Shown one piece after another: positions 20,890 through 32,722 of a stretch of 64,000 bases of DNA. This DNA is from Amia ocellicauda. Its lineage: Eukaryota > Chordata > Actinopteri > Amiiformes > Amiidae. Under the pieces are notes generated by a model. The model was not told the origin of the DNA. It did not search any database and saw nothing but the letters and a program-made list of their open reading frames with translations. The position numbers and the translations under genes were made by a program. Each line of letters begins with the position of its first letter. The stretch's first letter is position 1. The stretch covers positions 21,822,619-21,886,618 of the forward strand of contig NC_089863.1 in assembly GCF_036373705.1 (NCBI RefSeq). The letters run 5' to 3'.

Positions 20890-21282
20890 TTGTGGGCTGA
20901 CACCTGGCAAATGAAATTCAATGTGGACAAGTGCAAGGTAATACATGCAGGTAACAAAAATGTCCACTATAATTACACTATGGGAGGTACAGATCTACAT
21001 GAAGTAACGCATGAGAAAGACCTAGGAGTCTATGTGGACTCCTCACTTTCTCCATCCAAGCAATGTGGGGAAGCAATAAAGAAGGCAAACAGAATGCTAG
21101 GGTATATTGTCAAAAGTGTAGAATTTAAAACAAGGGCAGTAATGTTAAGACTGTACAATGCGCTAGTTAGACCTCATCTGGAATACTGTGTACAGTTCTG
21201 GGCACCACACTTCAAAAAGGATATTGCTGCCTTAGAGGCAGTTCAGAGGAGAGCAAGGGAAAGTCCTACTCGGAGAGACTGA
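20890..21282 (+). pseudogene. LINE ORF2 fragment, C-terminal
   Basis: The frame keeps DLGVYVDSSL and RPHLEYCVQFW and ends at the local deletion near 21257. Confidence 0.65.
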
Positions 21283-21633
21283 GGGAACTGAACCTTTTCA
21301 CCCTGGAACAGAGGAGACTACCCGGGGACACAAATGGAAATTGGGCTTCAAGGCATTCAAAACGGAAAACAGGAGACACTTCTTTACACAGAGAGTAGTC
21401 ACAATCTGGAATAAACTACCCAGCGATGTGGTTGAAGCTGAAAGTTTGGGAACATTTAAAAATGGTCTGGAATGGATCCTTGGATCACTTCGATATTAAT
21501 GAACACCAAACGAGCACGATGGGTCGAATGGTCCCCTCTCATTTGTAAACTCTCTTATGTTCTTAAAAGGGTCTGAAGCAGCATGAAAGAGCACACTAGG
21601 CAGCTGTGAGCAGACAGAGAGGGGAGTGTATTT

Positions 21634-21705
21634 TGTGTTGGCCGAGAATCGAACCCGGGTCAACTGCTTGGAAGGCAGCTATGCTAACCACTATACCACC
21701 AAAAC
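21634..21705 (-). tRNA. tRNA-Gly(UCC), B copy 2
   Basis: Anticodon TCC is kept. Changes at both acceptor strands (GTTTTGG at the 5' end) leave mismatched pairs, so this copy is weaker than B copy 1. Confidence 0.7.
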
Positions 21706-21931
21706 CTAGAAACTAGTTCATCACCATATCTCACTGTGGTTGAACATGATTCCAGGATTGCAAAGTGGCAGGCAATTCGTTTTCCAAATTGCAATCGGTG
21801 AACATTTGGGAAGCCCTGCGTTATCTGCAGTTTCCTGTTCCTGAGTGCGGAAGGAAAATGTCCATTAGCATCTTTCCAGATTGCACTTTATTCAGACCTT
21901 TCCGAAATGAAACAAAACCAAAGTTGAAACA

Positions 21932-22003
21932 CACCAGAGGATGGTTTCAATCCATCGACCTCTGGGTTATGGGCCCAGCACGCTTCCGCTGTGCCACTCT
22001 GCT
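21932..22003 (-). tRNA. Initiator tRNA-Met(CAU), B copy 2
   Basis: Anticodon CAT is kept. One acceptor mismatch and one D-stem change (GTGCCAC on +) distinguish it from copy 1. Confidence 0.75.
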
Positions 22004-22272
22004 CCTTGGCCACTCAGCCACCTGTTAACGTCACAGCCACTCCTATATTGCATATTGCAAGCAATACAAGTTTGCAAAGCCCTGCGTTATTTCCACTTTC
22101 CTGTTCAAGACTGCACACCGAGCTTCTCCATGCGCTGGGGCAGCTTTCCAGGTTTCAGTGCCTTCACATTTCACCCTGTATGTGCTGTGGGAAGCATCAT
22201 GTCAATTGTTTTGTACTAAGCGGATCGGGGCTCAGTCTGAGCTCAGATCCGAGCTTAAAAATGACCGTGCTT

Positions 22273-22345
22273 CTGAGCAGCTGGGACTCAAAGCCACACT
22301 CCCTGGCTTAGGAACCCAGTGTCTGATCCACTAGGACACGGGGGC
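22273..22345 (-). tRNA. tRNA-Arg(CCU)-like, B copy 2
   Basis: The sequence matches B copy 1 with the same stem defects and TTTTT downstream. Confidence 0.58.
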
Positions 22346-22805
22346 TCAGCCAGACAGTATCGGAAAATGGAAATAAATAAATTAATTAATAAATAAAAAG
22401 ATGCTGCGCGTTACACAATAGACACCAGGTAAAGAAGTGAATAGTTACAGGATCTGTCACGTAAGCTCCTCAACTTGAAACGGGCATGTACGAACTCCTG
22501 TGAAATAACACGAGATGGATAACTCCCCCTTCTCTGCTGCAGCAGAATGTGACTACCTATTGCGCAGATTATTGCGTCAATTGATTCGAAAAGAGGGCTG
22601 GCATTTGTCACCAATGTGTCTCGTTTTATTTCTGAAATATAACTCCCAGAAAATATTGTCTGTGTTTTTGAAATTGAATAACCTCAAAAGAAAGAAATGA
22701 TCCAGTCAATTGCTAAAGAAGAGTCTTGCCGCTGCATTCTGGAATGAAGAAAAGAATGAAATGACAAGTACAATCAAATCAAGAAAGAGAGCGGGCTTTG
22801 TCGGA

Positions 22806-22876
22806 TGTGCCAGCCGGGAATCGAACCCGAGTCACAAGAATGGGAATCTTGTATGATACCACTACACCACTGGCGC
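22806..22876 (-). tRNA. tRNA-Gly(CCC), B copy 2
   Basis: The anticodon loop is the standard TTCCCAT. One acceptor pair is changed by TGTGCCAG on +. Confidence 0.83.
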
Positions 22877-24166
22877 TGCTGGGGAAGCTCTGGCTTGCGT
22901 CCTTGAAGCAAATTCATAGAAAGCGTCCCATGGGGCAAGATGATGTCTTAATGATTATCCTTATTAGTCTGTTGTCGATCTGCTTAATACGTACCTAGCC
23001 AATCACTACATCACAGGTGCAGAGACAATCAGTATGAAGGCGAACACGATTTCGTTAACGTGTGCCCATTTACAAGTTCAATGAATGTATACATAAATAA
23101 AGCAGATCTGGGTTTTCCTCTGAAACATTTAGGACTGGTTTCATAAATGCGTCCATAAGTCCATAAACGCCACGAGTGCAACGTGCAACTCTATTGTAGC
23201 TGCTGTTACTGTACGATTCATCGTGATACGTGTGTGTTTTATTTCAGCTGTAACTCGCCCTGGTTAAGCACGTCTACGGTGTAATTTAAAAATATTACAG
23301 AAATTGTCGTTTGCAGTTACAAATCTGTAGTAAGAGTAATACGTTAAGGGAGTCAAGTTCAGCAATTTAAAATACAAATCTACTAGCACATATCTTGATA
23401 AAGATTACAATAATAACAATAATAATAATACATAGCAAATATTTATTTTAGTGTTGCACATGGAAAGTTTTCTTACAGTAACTTCTGAATATAATGTTGT
23501 CTATACCCTTTTAGCTATTCGTAATATCTCTTAACAGAAACTTGTATATTTTTAGCTGTCTCCAATCATCTAAAGCAGAAGTATTTACAAGTTGCCACAG
23601 AGAGAGACCGGAGAGTACAGGTGAGAGGTAGCCATCTTGTTGTTTGACTAGTTTCAGAATAGCCTTAGCATTGCTCATTTTGTTTTAAGTTTGCCTTAAA
23701 TTGACATTAGCATTGTCTGTAGTTTGCCTAAATTGAAGCCAATTCAGTTCAGCTGCTGAGTTGGTGAAAGTAAACAGGTTGTAGAAGGGAGTTTCTGTCT
23801 AGGACTAGCAGGAATTATGTTGTAGGAGGAGCCAGGTGGGGCCAATTAGGTGTGAATTGGGGGTAGGTAGACAAAAGCTACTTAAAGCAGCTGTTGAGAA
23901 AGAGCTGTGCTGTTTTTCGCTGACAAAAGTTAGGCAGTTGACTAGCAGCAGGAACCAAGAGAAGTACAAACAAACAAACAAACAAAAAGTAACATTTAGA
24001 AGCATGTGGCCACTACAGTGTCAGGTTTGCAGAATGATTGCCTTCCTGGATGAACTCATCCAAGAAGGCTTCATATGAGAACGTTGTCGGCAGGTTGAAA
24101 TCCTAGAGATCAATTGATCTTGAGGCTCAGCTTGTCGATCTGCGCTGTATTAGGGATATAGAAGAA

Positions 24167-24556
24167 TTGGTCAATCAGCCCATGAGAGAGATGGTGTGCA
24201 CGCCAAAACCTAGGAGAGTTGAGACCTTAGAGCAGGACAGCGTAGAGAACTGCTGGGTTACAGTAGGTCGTAACCGCAGAAAAGGGCGTGCACACCCCGT
24301 AGAGACACCCCAAGAGCTTGAATTGCCCAACAGGTTCCAACTGCTGGACACCGAGTTGGACAGTGACAGCTCAGAGGGTGATGGGGGGCAGTTGAGCACC
24401 AGAGCACCATGGTGCCCAATCCCCCCCCAGACGAAGGAGGTAGTTATAGTAGGAGACTCAATTCTTAGAGGTGTAGATCACACAGTGTGTTCTAGTGACA
24501 TGGAGACCCGCATTGGTATCTTGCCTGCCTGGTGCTCAGGTTGCAGATCTCCCTAA
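24167..24556 (+). pseudogene. LINE ORF1 remnant, esterase-like
   Basis: The frame has VVIVGDSILRGVD, the block I motif of the SGNH esterase domain found in many CR1 ORF1 proteins. The centre of the domain is deleted, while the C-terminal DGLHLN block is still readable further on (24720-24760) beyond a stop. Confidence 0.65.
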
Positions 24557-25097
24557 ACTAGTAGACGGGCTACTGGCCAAAGCCGGGGGGAATCCACCGG
24601 TCATGGTCAGGGAGACAGGCAGAGATTAGAAAGTTTAACACGTGGTTGAAAGCTTGGTGTAGGGAAGAGGGGTTTAGGTTTATGGAGCATTGGTCTTTCT
24701 TCTGGGATAGATGGGACCTGTACAAACCGGACGGTCTACATCTAAACAGAAGGGGGGCTAATGCATTGGAAGAGCGTATGTGCAGTGAAATTGAGAATCA
24801 TTTAAACTAGGAACCAGGGGGGCAGGGAGCTTTGACAATGGGAGATGTTCCACTAAGGAAAGGAAACCAAGGGAAACTGCCAGTAGGAAAGTCCTGAAAT
24901 GTTTGTACTTCAATGCCAGGAGTATAAGGAACAAGATGTTAGACTTGGAAGCCACAGTGCTGGTGTGTGACTATGATGTTGTAGGAGTGACAGAAACATG
25001 TCTTACAGAAAATGATGGGGATGAATACAAGTTGGAAGGATACACACAGTTTAGGTGAGACAGGCAAAATCGAAGAGGGGGTGGGGTAGCATTATAT

Positions 25098-25325
25098 GTG
25101 AAAAATGACATTGAGGCAGAAGAACTTGTATTAGATCCCAGTAATGGAACAGAATCTTTGTGGGTGAAACGTTTGAACAAGAGATCTGGAGGATTAGCGG
25201 TAGGAGTGTGTTACAGGCCACCAAACTCAGATTTTCAGAAAGATGCTGCATTGTACAGTGTAATCAGGACTGCATGTAGCAAGGATGTGGCTGTTATAAT
25301 GGGGGATTTCAATTTCCCAAACTAA
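25098..25325 (+). pseudogene. LINE endonuclease fragment, N-terminal
   Basis: It carries the YRPPNSD and GDFNFPN motifs of the APE-type endonuclease. It ends at a stop (TAA for a leucine codon of the paralogue at 39550). Confidence 0.72.
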
Positions 25326-25340
25326 GACTGGGAAAGCCCA

Positions 25341-25787
25341 GTGGGGACTACAGAAGCAGAAATGGAAATGGTTGAGATGGTAAATGACTGCTTTCTAACT
25401 CAATTTGTCAGGGAACCAACCAGAGAGAGCGCATGTATTGACTTGATCTTTTCAAATGACCAAGATAGAGTCAGGGGGACAGTAGTTAGAGAACCAATGG
25501 CAAATTGTGATCACAATATGGTTATCTTTGAGGCATTCTTTCAAAAAACAAGGTCCAAGTCTAAAACAATGGTCTACAATTTTAGAAAAGCAAATCTTGA
25601 AGATATGAGACTGCACTTAGAAGAGGTAGACTGGAGCACACTGGATACAGAGTTAGTTGAAAATGCATGGGTATATTTTAAGAATATACTAATCGAGGCT
25701 CAGGTCCAATTTGTACCAAAACTTAGCAAATTGAGGAACAAAAAACATTGGCCAAAATGGTTTAATAGAGGTATGCAAAAAATATAA
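25341..25787 (+). pseudogene. LINE endonuclease fragment, C-terminal
   Basis: It continues the domain with CIDLIFSN and CDHNMV, where the terminal catalytic histidine lies, and enters the linker to RT. Confidence 0.72.
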
Positions 25788-25995
25788 AGAGAAAGACAAT
25801 GTTGTATAGTGCATACAAAAGGGATGGTGACGAAACAAAATACATAGAATATGTTGAGCTGCAAAGAGATCTTTAGAAAGGGATCAGGAAAGCAAAGAGG
25901 GAATTAGAAAGAAACATAGCTCTTGGAGCTCAAACCAATGCAAAACTGAGCCAGGAAATTGCAGACCAATCAGTCTGACCTGCATCACCTGTAAA

Positions 25996-27174
25996 ATGTT
26001 GGAAAAAATGATTAGACAGAAAATAGAGGCGCATCTCAATGAAAACCATATTCTCGGAGCTAGTCAACATGGGTTTAGACGAGGCAGATCATGTCTTACT
26101 AATTTATTAGAATGTTTAGAACATGCAACTGCAGCTGTAGATCACGTGAAAGCATATGATATGATATACTTAGATTTCCAAAAAGCTTTTGATAAGGTTC
26201 CACACCAAAGACTGATCCTCAAATTGGAAGCTGTAGGCATTCAGGGTAATGTAAGTAGATGGATTATGAACTGGTTGATGTCTAGGAAACAGAGGGTGTC
26301 GATTAGAGGAGTCACTTCTAACTGGAATGAGGTTGTTAGTGGAGTTCCACAGGGATCAGTACTAGGGCCTTTGCTTTTTCTAATCTATATTAATGATCTG
26401 GACTCTGGGATAGTTAGCAAACTTGTCAAATTTGCAGATGATACTAAAATAGGTGGCTCAGCAGATACAATCTTGGCAGCACAGGCTATTCAGAGGGACT
26501 TAGATAATATTCAGTTGTGGGCTGACACCTGGCAAATGAAATTCAATGTGGACAAGTGCAAGGTAATACATGCAGGTAACAAAAATGTCCACTATAATTA
26601 CACTATGGGAGGTACAGATCTAGATGAAGTAACGCATGAGAAAGACCTAGGAGTCTATGTGGACTCCTCATTTTCTCCATCCAAGCAATGTGGGGAAGCA
26701 ATAAAAAAGGCAAACAGAATGCTAGGGTATATTGTCAAAAGTGTAGAATTTAAAACAAGGGCAGTAATGTTAAGACTGTACAATGCGCTAGTTAGACCTC
26801 ATCTGGAATACTGTGTACAGTTCTGGGCACCACACTTCAAGAAGGATATTGCTGCCTTAGAGGCAGTTCAGAGGAGAGCAACCAGACTTATTCCAGGTCT
26901 GAAGGGAAAGTCCTACTCGGAGAGACTGAGGGAACTGAACCTTTTCACCCTGGAACAGAGGAGACTACGTGGGGACTTGATCCAAGTCTTCAAAATCATG
27001 AAAGGCATCGACCACATCAAACCAGAGGAGCTTTTCCAGATCAGCAGGGACACACGCACCCGGGGACACAAATGGAAATTGGGCTTCAAGGCATTCAAAA
27101 CGGAAAACAGGAGACACTTCTTTACACAGAGAGTAGTCACAATCTGGAATAAACTACCCAGCGATGTTGTTTAA
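25996..27174 (+). pseudogene. LINE reverse transcriptase, open 392 codons
   Basis: All RT blocks are present: HGFRRGRSC, YLDFQKAFDKVPH, SGVPQGSVLGPLL and FADDTKIGG with the catalytic pair of aspartates, followed by the full C-terminal region. The last codons are cut by a stop near 27172. The frame lacks its N-terminal endonuclease in phase, so it is not a working ORF2. Confidence 0.85.
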
Positions 27175-27371
27175 GCTGAAAGTTTGGGAACATTTAAAAA
27201 TGGTCTGGAAAGGATCCTTGGATCACTTCGATATTATTGAACACCAAACGAGCATGAAGAGTCGAATGGTCCCCTCTCGTTTGTAAACTTTCATATGTTC
27301 TTAAAAGTGTCTGAAGCAGCATGAAAGAGCACACTAAGCAGCTGAGAACAGACAGAGAGTGGAGTGAATAT

Positions 27372-27443
27372 TGCGCTGGCCGGGAATTGAACCCGGGTCA
27401 ACTGCTTGGAAGGCAGCTATGCTAACCACTATACCACCAACAC
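27372..27443 (-). tRNA. tRNA-Gly(UCC), between LINE 3 and unit A
   Basis: The gene keeps TCC, a good T stem and a paired acceptor stem with G-U pairs. Just after it (27447-27460) the sequence jumps into unit A at GAAAAGTCTAGCCGC. Confidence 0.8.
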
Positions 27444-27539
27444 TTGAACAAGAAAAGTCTAGCCGCTGTATTCTGGAATGAATAAAGAAATGAAATGACA
27501 AGGGCAATCAAAGCAAGTAAGACAGTAGGCTGTGTGGCA

Positions 27540-27610
27540 TACGCTAGCCAGAAATCGAACGCAACTCACAAGAACAGGAACCTTGTATGATACCACTACA
27601 CCACTGGCGC
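27540..27610 (-). pseudogene. tRNA-Gly-derived relic (CCU), after the junction
   Basis: Identical to the unit 1 relic. Confidence 0.72.
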
Positions 27611-27860
27611 TGCGGGGAAGCTCTAGATTCTGTCACCGAAGCAAATGCACAAGACATATAAAACGCGTCCTCTGGGGCACAATGGTCTTTTAATAATTAT
27701 CTGTAATAATCTGCAGTCGAACTGCTTAATACGTACCTAGCTAATCACTACATCACAGGCGCATGGTTGTCATTCGGGGAAAATATGTGTTCACGAATGT
27801 TCATCGGAGTGGTTGTCATGCTAAGAGGTCAGTTGGAGTAGAGGTAGCTGGCCATGCCGT

Positions 27861-27933
27861 GCCTCGTTGGCGCAGTAGGTAGCGCGTCAGTCTCATAATC
27901 TGAAGGTGGTGAGTTCGACCCTCACACGGGGCA
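27861..27933 (+). tRNA. tRNA-Met(CAU), copy 5
   Basis: Identical to copy 1. Confidence 0.93.
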
Positions 27934-28048
27934 AGCACTCTTCCTTTATCTTTGAGTTTTACCACACTGATCTCCAGCTGCAGAAAAAAGGCGCACACCT
28001 GTGCAATAAAGTGGTTGCTTGCGCTGTCTGAAGAAATTCATGGCAAAA

Positions 28049-28121
28049 TGCCAAATCCTGGGATGGAACAAGGGACCTTTAGATGTTCAGTCTATCGCTC
28101 CCCCAACTGAGCTATTTCGGC
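28049..28121 (-). tRNA. tRNA-Phe(GAA), copy 5
   Basis: Identical to copy 1. Confidence 0.85.
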
Positions 28122-28247
28122 CATTGGTGAGATGACGTCGTGATCCCAAAAGTCAAAGTGAAGGAAGCCCTGGCAGAACACAGTCATTGAAAAGTTCATT
28201 GTTTTCCATGACGTCGGCAACGACTCAATTTGATCACTGCAACACAA

Positions 28248-28330
28248 GTCAGGATGGCCGAGTGGTGTAAGGTGCTGCGTGCAGGTCATCATCTCCTGTA
28301 GAGGCTTGGCTTTGAATCCCACCTCTGACA
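28248..28330 (+). tRNA. tRNA-Leu(CAG), degenerate, copy 5
   Basis: One base differs from copy 1 (CATCATCTCC), at the base of the variable arm; also seen in copy 11. Confidence 0.66.
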
Positions 28331-28916
28331 AGGGTCCTTTTACCACTCAGGAGCACACACTTACCCGTGCTGGCGACAAGGACAACAAGAGTTGAGGACT
28401 GTGTTGAAAACAACATTACACAAAGAATTCAATGTTGAAAGAAATACATCAATACATAAATCAATGGACATGTATTTATTCATTGATTGATTGACTTCAA
28501 CATGTCTTAATTTAGTCGCTGTACCCACAAAGCAACACTCAGCATAGTGGAGGCTACAGCTCGGCGTTATTGCGTGTACCTTACATGTATCACCCCTGGC
28601 ACCTGGCCCTGATAACTCCCTACTTTTTGACCACAGTCTGTCTGTGACTTGAACCCGAGAAGTAAAAATGATGCACATGGGCGCTTGCAATCTCGTTGTT
28701 TCAATCACATATCACAGTGGATGCGTACACACGGTGTTTCTCGGAGATTGCTGGGACAGTAACGAATGTGTTCCTTGCTTTACATGTCATCTAGCGCACA
28801 GTAGCTTTTTCTCCTTCTTTTTGCCCATATCATCCACATATTGTGCCTTTGGGGAACGCCTCCGAAACAGATTTAGAATGCTCTGAGATTCAAGAAACGA
28901 CAGTGCAACTCTTTTC

Positions 28917-29823
28917 CAGGGTTGTGGGTAACGCGTTACTAAGTAACGCATTACAGTAATGTTATTACTTTTGGTAGTAACGAGTAACGTAACGTGGTAT
29001 GGTTCCAAAAGGAGTAATAATATTACAGTTACTGATTCCTTTTTTTTGTTCTCGTTACTGCATTACACATTGTAACGATATGGTCTTAATAAGGACGATA
29101 AGGACGTCTATGTCGTACATTAAAAATATTAGAAAAACTGTCGTTTGCAGTTACAAATCTGTAGTAAGAGTAATAAGTTAAAGGAGTCAAGTTGAGACAT
29201 TTAAGATGCAGATCTACTAGCACATATCTTGATGATGATTACAATAATAACAATAATAAAAATAAATAGCAAAGATGTATTTTAGTGTTGCACGTTTTCT
29301 TATGGTAACGTAATGCTTGTCTGAGTATAATGTTGTCTATACACGTTTAGCTACTGCTAATATCTCTTAACAGAAACGTGTATTTATTATGCTGTCTCCA
29401 ATCATCTAAAGCACAAAGAATAAAACAGCCACAAAAGTCCTTTCCACACCAGGCTCTATCGCTCGTAGTGTTGCTTTCTGTCTTCATTTTTAAAACGAAA
29501 CACAAAACCAAACCCACAATCGCTCCGCTCCTCCCACAACAGGGGGTGGACTTCCGACACTGGCCTGGTTTTCCTGTGGCGCTTTATTAAAACAACAAAA
29601 GATAACAGTATGTCTCTGTCATTATCAACTGCTTGTGTTGGTGTAGCTTTGAAATTGTTTATTGAGGTCCCACAACGTTTGGGGTGTAATGCAGACTAAT
29701 GAAAAAGTAAAGTAACTAATTACATTCTCCAGGAAGTAAAAAGTAAAGTGTTTAGTTAATTTTGATATGAGTAACGAGTACAATGTAAGACATTACTTTT
29801 TGTGAGTAACGACCCCAACACTG
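28917..29823. mobile_element. Non-autonomous hAT-type element, unit 5
   Basis: Complete 907-bp copy with the CTCTTTTC duplication on both sides. Confidence 0.85.
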
Positions 29824-30074
29824 CTCTTTTCCTTCTCTTTTGGCTTGTTTGTTTGTTGTTGAAGGAGATACAAAGTTTGAGAGTGTCTCATTTTATTTCT
29901 GAAATATAACTCCCAGAAAGTATGGTCTTTGTGTTCTTGAAATTGAATAACCTCAAAAGAAAGAAATGGTCCAATGAATTGCCGAAGAAAAGTCTAGCCG
30001 CTGTATTCTGGAATGAAGAAAAAAATGAAATGACAAGGGCAATCAAAGCAAGTAAGAAAGTAGGCTGTGTGGCA

Positions 30075-30145
30075 TACGCTAGCCAGAAATCGAACGCAAC
30101 TCACAAGAACAGGAACCTTGTATGATACCACTACACCACTGGCGC
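30075..30145 (-). pseudogene. tRNA-Gly-derived relic (CCU), unit 5
   Basis: Identical to the unit 1 relic. Confidence 0.72.
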
Positions 30146-30395
30146 TGCGGGGAAGCTCTAGATTCTGTCACCGAAGCAAATGCACAAGACATATAAAACG
30201 CGTCCCCTGGGGCACAATGGTCTTTTAATAATTATCTGTAATAATCTGCAGTCGAACTACTTAATACGTACCTAGCTAATCACTACATCACAGGCGCATG
30301 GTTGTCATTCGGGGAAAATATGTGTTCACGAATGTTCATCGGAGTGGTTGTCATGCTAAGAGGTCAGATGGAGTAGAGGGAGCTGCCCATGCCGT

Positions 30396-30468
30396 GCCTC
30401 GTTGGCGCAGTAGGTAGCGCGTCAGTCTCATAATCTGAAGGTGGTGAGTTCGACCCTCACACGGGGCA
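30396..30468 (+). tRNA. tRNA-Met(CAU), copy 6
   Basis: Identical to copy 1. Confidence 0.93.
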
Positions 30469-30583
30469 AGCACTCTTCCTTTATCTTTGAGTTCTACCAC
30501 ACTGATCTCCAGCTGCAGAAAAAAGGCGCACACCTGTGCAATAAAGTGGTTGCTTGCGCTGTCTGAAGAAATTCATGGCAAAA

Positions 30584-30656
30584 TGCCAAATCCTGGGATG
30601 GAACAAGGGACCTTTAGATGTTCAGTCTATCGCTCACCCAACTGAGCTACTTCGGC
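30584..30656 (-). tRNA. tRNA-Phe(GAA), copy 6
   Basis: Two bases differ from copy 1: one in the D loop (GCTCACCC on +) and one near the 5' end (GCTACTTCGG on +). Confidence 0.8.
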
Positions 30657-30782
30657 CATTGGTGAGATGACGTCGTGATCCCAAAAGTCAAAGTGAAGGA
30701 AGCCCTGGCAGAACACAGTCATTGAAAAGTTCATTGTTTTCCATGACGTCGGCAACGACTCAATTTGATCACTGCAACACAA

Positions 30783-30865
30783 GTCAGGATGGCCGAGTGG
30801 TGTAAGGTGCTGTGTGCAGGTCATCGTCTCCTGTAGAGGCTTGGCTTTGAATCCCACCTCTGACA
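30783..30865 (+). tRNA. tRNA-Leu(CAG), degenerate, copy 6
   Basis: One more base of the anticodon stem is changed (GCTGTGTGCAGG). Confidence 0.62.
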
Positions 30866-31451
30866 AGGGTCCTTTTACCACTCAGGAGCACACACTTACC
30901 CGTGCTGGCGACAAGGACAACAAGAGTTTAGGACTGTGTTGAAAACGACATTACACAAAGAATTCAATGTTGAAAGAAATACATCAATACATAAATCAAT
31001 GGACATGTATTTATTCATTGATTGATTGACTTCAACATGTCTTAATTTAGTCGCTGTACCCACAAAGCAACACTCAGCATAGTTGAGGCTATAGCTCGGC
31101 GTTATTGCGTGTACCTTACATGTATCACCCCTGGCACCTGGCCCTGATAACTCCCTACTTTTTGACCACAGTCTGTCTGTGACTTGAACCCGAGAAGTAA
31201 AAATGATGCACATGGGTGCTTGCAATCTCGTTGTTTCAATCACATATCACAGTGGATGCGTACACACGGTGTTTCTCGGAGATTGCTGGGACAGTAACGA
31301 ATGTGTTCCTTGCTTTACATGTCATCTAGCGCACAGTAGCTTTTTCTCCTTCTTTTTGCCCATATCATCCACATATTGTGCCTTTGGGGAACGCCTCCGA
31401 AACAGATTTAGAATGCTCTGAGATTCAAGAAACGACAGTGCAACTCTTTTC

Positions 31452-31481
31452 CAGCGTTGTGGGTAACGCGTTACTAAGTCT
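31452..31481. mobile_element. hAT-type element, left terminus only
   Basis: Thirty bases remain, with one change (CAGCGTTG) from the usual end. Confidence 0.7.
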
Positions 31482-31485
31482 GAGT

Positions 31486-32058
31486 TGTAGAACCATGTGG
31501 GAAATTAGTGGAGAAGTCGCGGAGATAAAGCAAATAGAACTTTAATGGAGCCGGCTCGGAAGCTCCACGTCAGAAATAATTCCTTCAGTGAGACTTAATG
31601 TTTACAAACATGAGTACAACTTTATAGGAAAAATGACGTAACATCTTATGGCCGTTCATCCAATCAGAAGATACAGGTCCGGGTCCGTTTTACGATCTGT
31701 CCTCCCGTGAAGAGGTGATGGATCCAAAGCAGATGTCCGTCTTTGATGTGCACTAGGAAGATGCGATCCCACGGTCGTCATTTACCTAGTGTCAATCGTT
31801 CTTTAACAGAAACAATTCCTGCCTATCTGGAGAAACGATTAAGTCATAAACAAATTCTCAGGAGACAGCTCTAGGCTATTTCGGCACTGTGTAATCTTTC
31901 ATTACTGACAGGAGTTTCTAACAAATCGACCTTGTTGACCCTTTACTTGTCCTGCTAAATCGAATGTGCTCAGTCTGTATACAAAACTACTTCTAATGCT
32001 AGTATTAATATAAAACATTATATAATAATCACAAAACACTTTCTTCAACTTCCAAAAA
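31486..32058 (-). mobile_element. Solo LTR 2 of the gamma-type ERV
   Basis: The LTR is 573 bp, flanked by GAGT at 31482-31485 and 32059-32062. It shares the CCAAAAA right end with solo LTR 1. Confidence 0.88.
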
Positions 32059-32218
32059 GAGTCTTCAGAGAGTTAGTTGAAAATGCATGGGTATATTTTA
32101 AGAATATACTACACGAGGCTCAGGAACAATTTGTACCAAAACTTAGCAAATTGAGGAACAAAAAACATTGGCCAAAATGGTTTAATAGAGGTATGCAAAA
32201 AATATAAAGAGGAAGACA

Positions 32219-32722
32219 ATGTTGTATAGCGCATACAAAAGGGATGGTGACGAAACAAAATACATAGAATATGTTGAGCTGCAAAGAGATCTTAAGAAAG
32301 GGATCAGGAAAGCAAAGAGGGAATTAGAAAGAAAAATAGCTCTTGGAGCTCAAACCAATGCAAAGAGCTTTTTTCAATATCACAACAGCAAGCGGTTAAT
32401 AAAGGAGGAGGTGAAACAGATAAACGGCAAAAACGGAGGTATCTTGGAAAACGAACAAGATGTGGCACATATTATAAATGAGTATTTCACAGAGGTTTTT
32501 ACAAAAGAAAAAACAGATGACATGCCACAGGTTGACAATCAGTCCAGTCAATCCCTAAGAGAGATCAGGATAAATGAGGAGGAGGTACTAAAGGGACTAG
32601 CAGAATTAAAAACAAACAAATCACCTGGGCCAGATGGGATATTTTCAACAGTACTTCAAGAAAATAGGTGGCTCAGCAGATACAATCTTGGCAGCACAGG
32701 CTATTCAGAGGAACTTAGATAA
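32219..32722 (+). pseudogene. LINE ORF2 fragment, linker
   Basis: Counterpart of 4379-4882 with a few substitutions. Confidence 0.72.

Larger units (their letters stand above)
20227..21568 (+). mobile_element. CR1-like LINE fragment 2
   Basis: It has the same 5' truncation and RT-core deletion as fragment 1. A further 24-nt loss near 21257 and an early stop near 20637 break the frame more. Confidence 0.85.
12200..23578. repeat. Unit B, copy 2 (carries the full provirus)
   Basis: The layout equals B1 but the LTR position holds the whole provirus. After the B tRNA genes the hAT-derived part is cut at about 23578 by the 5' end of a longer LINE. Gaps 21706-21931, 22004-22272, 22346-22805 and 22877-23290 hold B spacer only. 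Confidence 0.85.
23579..27306 (+). mobile_element. CR1-like LINE 3, longest RT, internally deleted
   Basis: It starts at AAGTATTTACAAG, has an ORF1 region, an endonuclease region and a complete RT palm, and ends in the TTCTTAAAA tail. A deletion near 25945 removes the linker before RT, and stop codons break ORF1 and the endonuclease. The region 23579-24160 is its 5' UTR-like part without a supported frame. Confidence 0.87.
27827..30361. repeat. tRNA array unit A, copy 5 (2535 bp)
   Basis: Complete unit; GAGGTAGCTGG before Met is shared with copy 13. Confidence 0.95.
30362..31481. repeat. tRNA array unit A, copy 6, truncated
   Basis: Breaks in the hAT element at the same base as copies 2 and 4. 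Confidence 0.92.

Noticed and set aside
24175-24399. Serine-rich minus-strand frame opposite LINE ORF1
   Set aside because: It is antisense to ORF1 and recurs only because the LINE recurs.
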